From Sulfurospirillum sp. (GTDB lineage Bacteria; Campylobacterota; Campylobacteria; Campylobacterales; QNZT01), in the NCBI GenBank assembly GCA_003978455.1, contig QNZT01000011.1, forward strand, positions 1 to 25,365: a stretch of 25,365 nt of DNA. Direction: 5' to 3'. Positions 7,376 to 14,175 of this stretch are shown piece after piece. The stretch's first letter is position 1. The number at the start of each line of letters is the position of its first letter. The notes beneath the pieces are model-generated. The model was not told the DNA's origin. It ran no database searches and saw only the letters and a program-made list of their open reading frames with translations. The position numbers and the translations under genes are program-made.

Positions 7376-7378
7376 GGG

Positions 7379-8200
7379 TTACTCCTTTACTTTTGCCGTA
7401 AAACCGCGGTCAAAACCGCTGTAATCCTGATAGAAATCATACTCCCGGATACCTTTTGCTTTCATGAAAGATTCAAGCGGTGCTTTCTGGTCATAGCCCA
7501 TTTCGCATGCCAGAAAAGAGACGTCGCGACTGATCGCGATCGTGATGATCTCGCGCAGCATCTCATCTCCCTCTTTTCCGCCGAAAAGCGCGTCTTGCGG
7601 TTCATATGAGAGGGGTTGCTCCAGCGCAAATCCCTCTGCGATGTAGGGTGGATTGGAGATGATCATATCAAACTTTCGGTTAATGCCCTCCAGATAAGAG
7701 GTGTGTACGAAGTCGATTTTGTCGCTGACACCGAATCTTTCGGCGTTGATACGGGCGATTTGCAGTGCCCTGGGGTTGATGTCGGTAGCGGTGATATGAA
7801 TATAGGGGAAGAGTCGTGCCAGCATCACGGAGATGATACCGCTTCCGGTGCCGATCTCGGCGATATCGCATATATGTTCAGCTTCGATGATCGCTTTTGT
7901 TCTGTCGATGAGCAGTTCGGTTTCGGGTCGGGGTATCAGGGCACCGGGGGCGATGTGGAAGGTTTCACCGTAAAAGGAGACGCTACCGGTGATGTACTCT
8001 ATGGGTTCATGATCTTTTCGCCTCTGAATCAGCGCAAAATAGTCTTCGGGATTTTCGACTCTTTCGGTATCGTGTGTCATGAGCCAGAGTCTCTCCCTGC
8101 CCAGATAGTGGGCAAGGAGTATCGCCGCCTCCTTCTGGTTTTGGAGGGTTAAAGAGGCCTCTTTCAAAACCTCTTTGACAGTAGGGCTACTTGCCCTCAT
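7379..8200 (-). CDS. prmC: Peptide chain release factor N5-glutamine methyltransferase
   Basis: SAM-dependent enzyme that methylates the Gln of the GGQ motif in RF1/RF2 and so keeps translation termination efficient. The protein is 273 aa. The helical N-terminal domain is followed by the linker IPRPETELL (89-97), the SAM motif EIGTGSG (115-121) and the catalytic NPPY at 183-186. The order and length match PrmC/HemK. ATG 8200 overlaps the end of the M48 protease gene by 14 bp. The stop codon is 3 nt before the apparent start of the ABC ATPase, so termination here probably feeds reinitiation there. PrmC, rather than the rRNA-type relatives, is supported by the PRPETE linker. Confidence 0.95.
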   Translation of the reverse strand: MRASSPTVKEVLKEASLTLQNQKEAAILLAHYLGRERLWLMTHDTERVENPEDYFALIQRRKDHEPIEYITGSVSFYGETFHIAPGALIPRPETELLIDRTKAIIEAEHICDIAEIGTGSGIISVMLARLFPYIHITATDINPRALQIARINAERFGVSDKIDFVHTSYLEGINRKFDMIISNPPYIAEGFALEQPLSYEPQDALFGGKEGDEMLREIITIAISRDVSFLACEMGYDQKAPLESFMKAKGIREYDFYQDYSGFDRGFTAKVKE

Positions 8201-9398
8201 CGATCTTCATACCCAGCCTCTTGAGCCGCTCAACCAGCGGCGGGTGGGTGTAGTAGAAGAAGATAAAGAGCGGATGGGATTTGGGGAAACTCTTGTTTTC
8301 GTTTGCCAGTTTTTGCAGGGCGCTTGCCAGTGAGGGGGCATCCTGACTCTGTGCACCGTATTCGTCCGCTGCATATTCGTTTGCACGGCTGACCATACCG
8401 AAAAGCGGCATAAAGAAGAACGAGACCACCGGTGCAAAGATGAGAAATATGACGATGATCGCATGCGGTGTTTTGGGAATACCGATAGCACTAAAGAGGG
8501 CATCGGGCAGGTGTCCGAATATATAAAAGAGCAGAAACATCAATATACCTGTCATAGAGATGTTTTTCAGGATATCTTTGTGGGTATAGTGTCCCAGTTC
8601 ATGTCCCAGTACCGCAAGCAGTTCACGTTCGTTCAGTTTTTCGATGAGTGTGTCGAAAAGAACGACACGTTTTGATTTTCCGAGACCTCCGAAGTAGGCG
8701 TTGAGACGGTTGTCGCGTTTGCTTGCATCGATGGTGAAGACACCGTTGCTTTTCAGTCCCGCTTTTGCGAGGAGCTTTTCGATGGCATCTTTGAGTCTCT
8801 CATCTTTCAGCACTTCAAATTTGTTGAAAATCGGTGCGATCAGCGTTGGATAGATCATATTGATAACCAGAATGATCAAAAAGATAAATCCGAATCCCCA
8901 GAGCCACCAGTTCTCCCCTGCCGCGATAAACTTGACCAGTACCCAGACAACCGCACTACCGAAGATCAGAAAGAGTGCACCTGATTTGAGTGTATCGATG
9001 ATGTAGAGTTTCGGTGTCATGTTGGAGAATCCGAACTTTTTGTCGAGATAGAAGGTTTTGTAGAGATCAAACGGCAGCGAAGCGATATATCCGATGACGA
9101 TAAATGCCATCACATAGGCGACCGACTTCATCGTCGGGTCTGTGATCGTGATCGTTTTTTCGAGCCATTTGAGTCCGAAACCGATCCAGAAGATAAACAT
9201 CAGATAGTCAAATAGTGTACTGAGCATATCCATCCGCTGTGTGGCGATCTTGTAGTTTGCGGCTTTGATGTAGTTGGAGGGGTCGAGGATGACCGCAGGA
9301 TCCTGTTTGGCTTTGGCGATGTATCCGATCTCCATCGTGGAGATATAGACGCGCGTCAGCACATAGATGAAGTAGATGATTCCGATGGTAAGCAGCAT
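8187..9398 (-). CDS. M48 family metallopeptidase, Ste24/CAAX protease-like
   Basis: Multi-spanning inner-membrane zinc protease of 403 aa. The active site HELGH lies at 266-270 within LAVLGHELGHYTHKD; the third zinc ligand Glu is in NEYAAD (about 341-344). Several membrane helices precede (about 62-78, 92-110, 138-158, 165-185) and follow (283-296, 313-330) the site. The order and the N-terminal M48 extension with conserved SLPFDLYKTF fit the Ste24-type group rather than HtpX. In bacteria such proteins are thought to take part in membrane-protein quality control; prenylated substrates are not expected. The start at 9398 lies 3 nt after the dsbD stop, and the gene overlaps prmC by 14 bp. Confidence 0.93.
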   Translation of the reverse strand: MLLTIGIIYFIYVLTRVYISTMEIGYIAKAKQDPAVILDPSNYIKAANYKIATQRMDMLSTLFDYLMFIFWIGFGLKWLEKTITITDPTMKSVAYVMAFIVIGYIASLPFDLYKTFYLDKKFGFSNMTPKLYIIDTLKSGALFLIFGSAVVWVLVKFIAAGENWWLWGFGFIFLIILVINMIYPTLIAPIFNKFEVLKDERLKDAIEKLLAKAGLKSNGVFTIDASKRDNRLNAYFGGLGKSKRVVLFDTLIEKLNERELLAVLGHELGHYTHKDILKNISMTGILMFLLFYIFGHLPDALFSAIGIPKTPHAIIVIFLIFAPVVSFFFMPLFGMVSRANEYAADEYGAQSQDAPSLASALQKLANENKSFPKSHPLFIFFYYTHPPLVERLKRLGMKIDEGK

Positions 9399-9401
9399 AT
9401 A

Positions 9402-11279
9402 TTATTTTCCTGATGTTTTTTTGAGGATCGGTATAAACTTTTCGGGAGGTTTATAGCCGATCGTTTTGTAGTTTTTGAGCATTTTGCCGTTTTTGTAAAA
9501 GAGCATGGCAGGGGGACCAAAAAGATTGTAGCGTTTGAGCAGTGCTTTGTCCTCATCGCTGTTTTGTGTGACATCCGCGCGAAGCAGGGTAAAACCGGAG
9601 AGGAGCTTGATCACTTCGGGATCTTTGAAAGTGTTATGTTCCAGTTCTTTGCACGCACTGCACCAGTCGGCACTGAAATCGAGCATCACCGGCTTGTCGC
9701 TCTGCGCGATCGCTTTGTCGAGTTCATCGATGTTTTTGACTATCTTAAAAGAGAGCCCCCTTGCCGGGAGGGATGCGTTAGTAGTTGCGATGGGAGAAGG
9801 TTTCAACTTCTCCAGCGGATCGAGCGGATCGGTCGCACCCGTAAAAGCGCCGATCAACTCCAGTATACCTGTGACCAGCAGGATCACGGCAAGGACTTTG
9901 ATCAACTTCTTTTCACCACGTGTACCCTCTTTGAAGGGTTCCAGAACACCCATATAGACAGCACTTCCGATAAAGAGCATCGCCCAGAGGAAGAGGGTGA
10001 CATAGCCTGGAATGATGCGCTGAATCATCCAGATGGCGATGCCCAGCATCACCACACCGAAGATCTGGGATACCAGTGTCATCCAGCCGCCGGGCTTGGG
10101 CATAAACTTGCCCGCACCCGCACCGACGATCAGCAGCGGCACACCCATACCAAGACTCATGACAAACAGTGCCGCACCGCCAAGTAGAGCATCACCCGTC
10201 TGACCGATATAGACCAGTGCTCCCGCCAGTGCCGGAGCGACGCAGGGACCGACGATCAGCGCAGATAAAAATCCCATAACAGCAACCCCCATCAGACCCC
10301 CTTTGTTCTGTGCCTGATCGGAAGTTTTGGTCAATTTGCTTTGCAATGCCTGCGGCAACTGAATCTCATAATATCCGAACATCGAGAATGCCAGTGCGAC
10401 GAAGATGAGTGCAAAGATGGAGAGCACCCAGGGATTTTGCAGCGCTGTCTGGATATTTGCCCCGAAGAGTCCAGCAAAGACACCGGCGATGGTGTAGGCG
10501 ATCGCCATCGCAAAGACATAGACAGAGGAGAGAAAGAGACCGCGCCCCATACTCATCTTTGCTTTGCCCTCACCGGACTGGGAGACGATAATAGAGGAGA
10601 GGATCGGGATCATCGGGAAGATGCACGGTGTCAGCGAAAGCAGCAGTCCGAATCCGAAGAAAAGACCCAGAATCGTCCAGATGGAGCCGCCTTTGAGTGT
10701 GTTTACGATGCGATCCTCTTCCGAAATCGGCTCCTGTGCGGCAGATGTACTATCTTGCTCAGGTGTAACGTTTGCAAGCTTGGTGCGCTCCTCTTTTTGT
10801 ACCGTTTCACTTTTTTGCGGTGTAGCGGTTTTGAGGATGCCCGCCTTGTCCAGTTTGAAAGTGAACTCCTTTTTCAGCGGCTGATAGCAGAGCCCCTTTT
10901 CTGAACAACCCTGATACTCGATAGCGAGGGTAAAGGTGTCTCCATCGACCTTTTTTCGGATCAGGTCGAGCGGAATATCGACATCGATCTCTTTGTTGCG
11001 GTGGACGATAAAATCATGAAACTTCTCCGGTTTGGGGCGTTTGATCTCTTTGTCGAGGTCAATCTCTTTGGGTTTGACGATTTTGTACTTGAGCTTGTCG
11101 TCATAGACGTAGATCTTATCGCCGAGTTTGATTTTGGTCTGGATGAGACCATCTTTTTTGTGAGCATCAACCTGAAACGCTTCGTCCGGACCGAGAATGT
11201 CCTGATTCATCATCTTAAATCCCGCCAGCAGCGAGGAGATGGAAAAGAGTAGTAAAAAAAGTATCTGTTTTATTTTCAT
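9402..11279 (-). CDS. dsbD: Thiol:disulfide interchange protein DsbD
   Basis: Carries electrons from cytoplasmic thioredoxin across the inner membrane to periplasmic DsbC/CcmG-type proteins. 625 aa in three parts: a signal peptide (1-19) and periplasmic nDsbD domain with the redox pair C125/C131 (CSEKGLC); an eight-helix membrane domain (about 200-480) with the pair C219 (LTPC) and C346 (VGPC); and a periplasmic thioredoxin-like domain with WCSAC (539-543). All six functional Cys are present. ATG 11279 follows AGGGAG at 9 nt, with a TATAAT at 11309-11314 upstream. It is the first gene of the dsbD - M48 - prmC - ABC ATPase unit; in this phylum DsbD usually serves cytochrome c maturation. Confidence 0.96.
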   Translation of the reverse strand: MKIKQILFLLLFSISSLLAGFKMMNQDILGPDEAFQVDAHKKDGLIQTKIKLGDKIYVYDDKLKYKIVKPKEIDLDKEIKRPKPEKFHDFIVHRNKEIDVDIPLDLIRKKVDGDTFTLAIEYQGCSEKGLCYQPLKKEFTFKLDKAGILKTATPQKSETVQKEERTKLANVTPEQDSTSAAQEPISEEDRIVNTLKGGSIWTILGLFFGFGLLLSLTPCIFPMIPILSSIIVSQSGEGKAKMSMGRGLFLSSVYVFAMAIAYTIAGVFAGLFGANIQTALQNPWVLSIFALIFVALAFSMFGYYEIQLPQALQSKLTKTSDQAQNKGGLMGVAVMGFLSALIVGPCVAPALAGALVYIGQTGDALLGGAALFVMSLGMGVPLLIVGAGAGKFMPKPGGWMTLVSQIFGVVMLGIAIWMIQRIIPGYVTLFLWAMLFIGSAVYMGVLEPFKEGTRGEKKLIKVLAVILLVTGILELIGAFTGATDPLDPLEKLKPSPIATTNASLPARGLSFKIVKNIDELDKAIAQSDKPVMLDFSADWCSACKELEHNTFKDPEVIKLLSGFTLLRADVTQNSDEDKALLKRYNLFGPPAMLFYKNGKMLKNYKTIGYKPPEKFIPILKKTSGK

Positions 11280-11308
11280 GATCGTTAACTCCCTGAAATT
11301 TGTATGCG

Positions 11309-11314
11309 ATTATA
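11309..11314 (-). promoter_or_regulatory. Promoter -10 box (TATAAT) of the dsbD operon
   Basis: Read on the minus strand, TATAAT lies about 30 bp before the dsbD start, giving a short leader with an AGGGAG ribosome site. An A/T-rich tract follows upstream, with no clear -35. Confidence 0.6.
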
Positions 11315-11365
11315 CTCAAAGTTTGTAAATAGTTCGTGTATGAGACTATTTTTTATCCAAAATAC

Positions 11366-11435
11366 GCATTTGGAACAAAGTCCCAAATGCTGCGCTAACG
11401 CTAAGTTCTGCTCAGCGCAGGGCTCACGCGCAGAT
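11366..11435. repeat. Structured interspersed repeat, copy 2
   Basis: 70-bp core differing from copy 3 at one base (TGCGC versus TACGC). Hairpin 1 is GCATTTGG (11366-11373) / CCAAATGC (11383-11390). Hairpin 2 is CTGC (11408-11411) / GCAG (11417-11420). The single difference makes CTGCGC (11390-11395) exactly complementary to GCGCAG (11428-11433), which would enclose hairpin 2. It stands upstream of the dsbD promoter. Confidence 0.88.
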
Positions 11436-11452
11436 ATTACCATCTGGTTAAC

Positions 11453-11522
11453 GCATTTGGAACAAAGTCCCAAATGCTACGCTAACGCTAAGTTCTGCTC
11501 AGCGCAGGGCTCACGCGCAGAT
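11453..11522. repeat. Structured interspersed repeat, copy 3
   Basis: 70-bp core, starting 87 bp after the start of copy 2 in the same orientation. It keeps more flank in common with copy 1: GTTAACGC before and AACCGCGCTTAAAT after the core. Hairpin 1 is GCATTTGG (11453-11460) / CCAAATGC (11470-11477); hairpin 2 is CTGC (11495-11498) / GCAG (11504-11507). Confidence 0.88.
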
Positions 11523-11568
11523 AAACCGCGCTTAAATAGCAATGTAACTCAACTCTGACGCTCTCACC

Positions 11569-12270
11569 TCAGCGGACGGTGTTGTTGGTTTCCTTGCTCT
11601 CTATATCGGTATTTATGATACATCTCTCAAATGGAAGCGGGTAACCGGAGCGTTCACTGACAGAAAGTGCTGATTTTTGCATGATTTTGTTGGCGATGGT
11701 AAAGGGTGTGATCATCGCGAAGATGCTGAAACGCGATGCGGAGATATCGTCACCCGCTGTAAATATCGTGCGAAAGATCGAGCTCATATCCGAAGCGAGG
11801 ATCTTGCACCGCCACGCTTTCGTTCCCGGCTGCTGTCCCTCTTTCGTCTTTTCATAAGCGTCATAAATATCGCGCAGTGTCGCGTAAAAAGCGTCGTTGC
11901 ACTCCTGATTGTCCGTTCCGTTGTAGACATAACAGATGTCATGTTGCATACACGCTTCGTCGATCGTGTCGTAGGGTTTGATCCTGTAGTATCTGGCGAT
12001 AAGCTCTTTGCGCTGCGTGTAGGTGAGATACTCCGGCGGTTTGAGGGAAGGGTCTTTGATGTCGGGATAGTGCTCTCCGCAAAAACAGCCGTAGCGAAAA
12101 CTCTTGTCGAACTTCTCCTCCGCGATCGCCGGTTTTTTGCAGACTTTGGCATGGGCCTTGCTCTCTTTCATCTTATCTGTCAGCGGCGGATTGAGGTCGG
12201 AGAAGTGATCTTTCGCGGCAAGGGTAAAGCAAAAAAGCGTGACGAATAAAAGAGCAATAACAGACTTCAT
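11569..12270 (-). CDS. Secreted phospholipase A2-like protein
   Basis: 233 aa with a signal peptide (MKSVIALLFVTLFCFTLAA, cleavage near residue 19), so exported to the periplasm or outside. It carries the two hallmarks of secreted PLA2: a Ca2+-loop-like YGCFCG at residues 60-65 and the catalytic helix DEACMQHDICY (104-114) with the His110-Asp111 dyad and flanking Cys. A second helix NQECNDAFYATL (121-132) matches the disulfide-linked partner helix. Between loop and helix there is a longer insert than in animal enzymes. The expected activity is Ca2+-dependent hydrolysis of the sn-2 ester of phospholipids; the substrate is unproven. ATG 12270 follows AAAGGTG, with a -10 at 12297-12302. It probably forms its own transcript. 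Confidence 0.75.
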   Translation of the reverse strand: MKSVIALLFVTLFCFTLAAKDHFSDLNPPLTDKMKESKAHAKVCKKPAIAEEKFDKSFRYGCFCGEHYPDIKDPSLKPPEYLTYTQRKELIARYYRIKPYDTIDEACMQHDICYVYNGTDNQECNDAFYATLRDIYDAYEKTKEGQQPGTKAWRCKILASDMSSIFRTIFTAGDDISASRFSIFAMITPFTIANKIMQKSALSVSERSGYPLPFERCIINTDIESKETNNTVR

Positions 12271-12296
12271 GAAACACCTTTGAATTATCTGTTTTT

Positions 12297-12302
12297 ATTA
12301 TA
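12297..12302 (-). promoter_or_regulatory. Promoter -10 box (TATAAT) of the PLA2-like gene
   Basis: Minus-strand GGTATAAT lies 27 bp before the start codon with AAAGGTG in between. It sits between the end of the upstream PL7 gene and this gene, suggesting separate transcription. Confidence 0.55.
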
Positions 12303-12340
12303 CCAAAAATGTGCTTTCTCCACATTGTTTATTACCATAA

Positions 12341-13138
12341 CTAATCAAACATCAGTGATTTAAATGCGACTGTCGCTTTTCCGAAGTCGTCATGACGGTT
12401 GATATAGACACCGGCTTTGAAGAAGTTTGCGACACCCTGCCAGTACTCTACGTCGTATCGCAGGATTTTTGTGCCGTTTACGGAGAGTGTCAGTCTGTTG
12501 TTCGCTACACGTACGTTTGCATCGAAGTAGCCGTCCGGATTTTTTCCGAGATCGATCCAGTCATATTTTCTGCTTCCGCTGTAGGCGTCACTTACGATAC
12601 GGATCGCCCAAAGGTGGTTGGATATACCGTGGTAGTCGCGAACCCACATAAGCCGGAGCAGAGGGTAGTTGTAGGTGTCGCTTGTGCCGTGGATCTGCAT
12701 CCAGGTATAGGAGTTGACACCTTTTTGCGGTTTGAAACATTTGAGTGTCGCACTCCAGATACGGGGTGTAGCGCTGCTTGTCTTCCAGACGGTACGGTCA
12801 CGCAGTTCACTGCGCATCGTGGAGATATCTTTTGTTTTATCGATGCTGAAATAGAGGATACCCTTTTCACTGTAAAACCAGGGAGCTTTGTAACCGTTGA
12901 ATTTGCCGTAGTTGACGATTGCCTGACTTCCGGGGTACTGGAGTTTGCTATGTCTCAAAACGGAACGAAACTGCAAATCGTCGTACGGTGGTGTGCTTTT
13001 TTCGGCATTGTAGCGGGGGAGTGTGTCGCCCGTCTCGTTTAGTGTTGCGACCGGTTGTTCGCCTGTCTGACCGCATCCGTAAACAAAAAATATCAACAGA
13101 AAAGATAAGATCCCCATACCCGTATATCTATTTGTCAC
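12341..13138 (-). CDS. PL7 family (alginate lyase-like) lipoprotein, intact catalytic motifs
   Basis: 265 aa. A signal sequence ends in VYGC (Cys about residue 22), so it is probably lipid-anchored. The jelly-roll PL7 motifs are visible: RSELR (109-113), QIH (148-150, catalytic His codon CAC at 12689-12691) and FFKAGVYINR near the end, where the family normally has YFKAGVYxQ. The expected reaction is beta-elimination of alginate or a related uronate polymer, outside the cytoplasm. The start is a GTG at 13138 with AGGA 8 nt upstream, overlapping the previous gene by 11 bp. ATG 13117 is an alternative, and longer starts up to 13264 lie inside the neighbouring gene and would spoil the signal peptide. 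It is a tandem paralogue of the next gene: 47 of 60 residues are identical around the QIH site. Confidence 0.8.
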   Translation of the reverse strand: MTNRYTGMGILSFLLIFFVYGCGQTGEQPVATLNETGDTLPRYNAEKSTPPYDDLQFRSVLRHSKLQYPGSQAIVNYGKFNGYKAPWFYSEKGILYFSIDKTKDISTMRSELRDRTVWKTSSATPRIWSATLKCFKPQKGVNSYTWMQIHGTSDTYNYPLLRLMWVRDYHGISNHLWAIRIVSDAYSGSRKYDWIDLGKNPDGYFDANVRVANNRLTLSVNGTKILRYDVEYWQGVANFFKAGVYINRHDDFGKATVAFKSLMFD

Positions 13139-13934
13139 CTTGTATATCCTGCGTAAATGAGAGTTCATGAAATGCAACTGTCGCTTTTCCATGATCTTTC
13201 GGACGGTTGATATAGATACCGGCTTTAAAGTAGTTATCGACACTCTGCCAGTAAGTGACGTCATATTGCCTGATCACGGTGTCGTTGAGAAATATACGCA
13301 TGGTATTGTCTGCAATCTCCACTTTTGCACTGACATAGTCACCGGTTCTTTCTCCCAGATCGACCCAGTCGTAGGTGATATTCGGATCGTACGCATCGCT
13401 GGTGATCACGATTGCCCAGAGATGATCGTATATGCCGTGGTAGTTACGAACCCACATGAGTCTGATAAGTGGATAGTTGAAGCTATCGTTGGTACCGAGT
13501 ATCTGCATCCAGGTGTATGCGTTGATGCCCTTTTGCGGTTTGAAGCATTTGAGTTTTGCAGACCAGATATGGCGGGTCGTATCACTTGTTTTCCAGATGC
13601 TCTCTTCACGAAGTTCACTACGAATAGTGGGGAGATTTGCCGGTTTTTCGGCACTGAAAAAGAGATCGCCGTTCAGGCTGTAAAACCATGGTGCCTGATA
13701 CCCGTCAAAGTGTCCGGAGGGAACGACGACGGTGATATCGGGATACTGGAGTCTGCTTCGGTTTAAAACAGTACGAAATTTCTGATAGTCGTACGGCGGT
13801 GTTGTCACCGTATTGTTATATTCTGAAACTTTGTCGTAGATTTTATCTTTATTTTCCGTATCCGATGAACCGCTTTGTCCACATCCTGTCAGCCATATGA
13901 GGGTAAGTGCCGTTAATGTCATCATTTTTATCAT
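13128..13934 (-). CDS. PL7 family (alginate lyase-like) lipoprotein, catalytic His replaced by Leu
   Basis: 268 aa, signal peptide with lipobox LTGC (Cys18). RSELR is at 105-109 and YFKAGIY at 235-241, but the QIH motif reads QIL (144-146; codon CTC at 13497-13499 where the paralogue has CAC). In the PL7 family this His is part of the active site, so the protein may be inactive, a binding protein, or changed in specificity. The rest of the fold looks intact and there is no frameshift, so it is under some selection. ATG 13934 has GGAG 8 nt before it and a TATAAT at 13967-13972. It is first in a two-gene unit with the active-looking copy. Confidence 0.8.
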   Translation of the reverse strand: MIKMMTLTALTLIWLTGCGQSGSSDTENKDKIYDKVSEYNNTVTTPPYDYQKFRTVLNRSRLQYPDITVVVPSGHFDGYQAPWFYSLNGDLFFSAEKPANLPTIRSELREESIWKTSDTTRHIWSAKLKCFKPQKGINAYTWMQILGTNDSFNYPLIRLMWVRNYHGIYDHLWAIVITSDAYDPNITYDWVDLGERTGDYVSAKVEIADNTMRIFLNDTVIRQYDVTYWQSVDNYFKAGIYINRPKDHGKATVAFHELSFTQDIQGDK

Positions 13935-13966
13935 GTGCTACGCTCCGAAAGTTATTTGTCAAAAAA

Positions 13967-13972
13967 ATTATA
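13967..13972 (-). promoter_or_regulatory. Promoter -10 box (TATAAT) of the PL7 pair
   Basis: Minus-strand AGTATAAT lies 33 bp before the ATG at 13934, with T-rich sequence after it. It faces the divergent AT-rich block. Confidence 0.55.
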
Positions 13973-14040
13973 CTTTTACGACAATTGTAACATATATAGG
14001 TTAAAAAAATATTATTGTCTCTTAAAGTTTACTAGACCCT

Positions 14041-14117
14041 AAATGATAATGTTAGGCTTCCTGACTAACGCTGGAAGAATTATCATCAACCTACGGGGCT
14101 GATCTTAGGATCAGCTT
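14041..14117 (+). other. Structured region upstream of the AT-rich lipoprotein gene
   Basis: An outer stem ATGATAAT (14043-14050) / ATTATCAT (14079-14086) encloses GTTAG (14051-14055) / CTAAC (14065-14069). It is followed by a second hairpin GCTGATC (14098-14104) - TTAG - GATCAGC (14109-14115) ending in TTT. CTTCC/GGAAG offers an alternative pairing inside the first fold. It could be a regulatory RNA leader or a terminator for sequence to the left. It matches no riboswitch class I can recall. Sequence only; no covariation data. Confidence 0.45.
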
Positions 14118-14137
14118 TGGAACTATATGTGCTCAAT

Positions 14138-14153
14138 TACAATAATTTAATTG
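14138..14153 (+). promoter_or_regulatory. Possible -10 (TACAAT) inside a small palindrome before the lipoprotein gene
   Basis: TACAAT at 14138-14143 is a weak -10 candidate, 32 bp before the start codon. It lies in the inverted repeat CAATTA (14134-14139) / TAATTG (14148-14153). An A/T-rich background makes chance likely. Confidence 0.25.
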
Positions 14154-14175
14154 CGAAAAATAATAAGGGATTTTT

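Noticed and set aside
11285..11558. Small open frames (minus 11285-11473, plus 11304-11558) inside the tandem repeat
   Set aside because: They arise because the 70-bp repeat has few stops; variation follows base pairing, not codons.
14051..14069. GTTAGGC resembling an integron attC core site
   Set aside because: The complementary core lies on the wrong side and orientation (GTTAG...CTAAC), there is no integrase and no cassette array.
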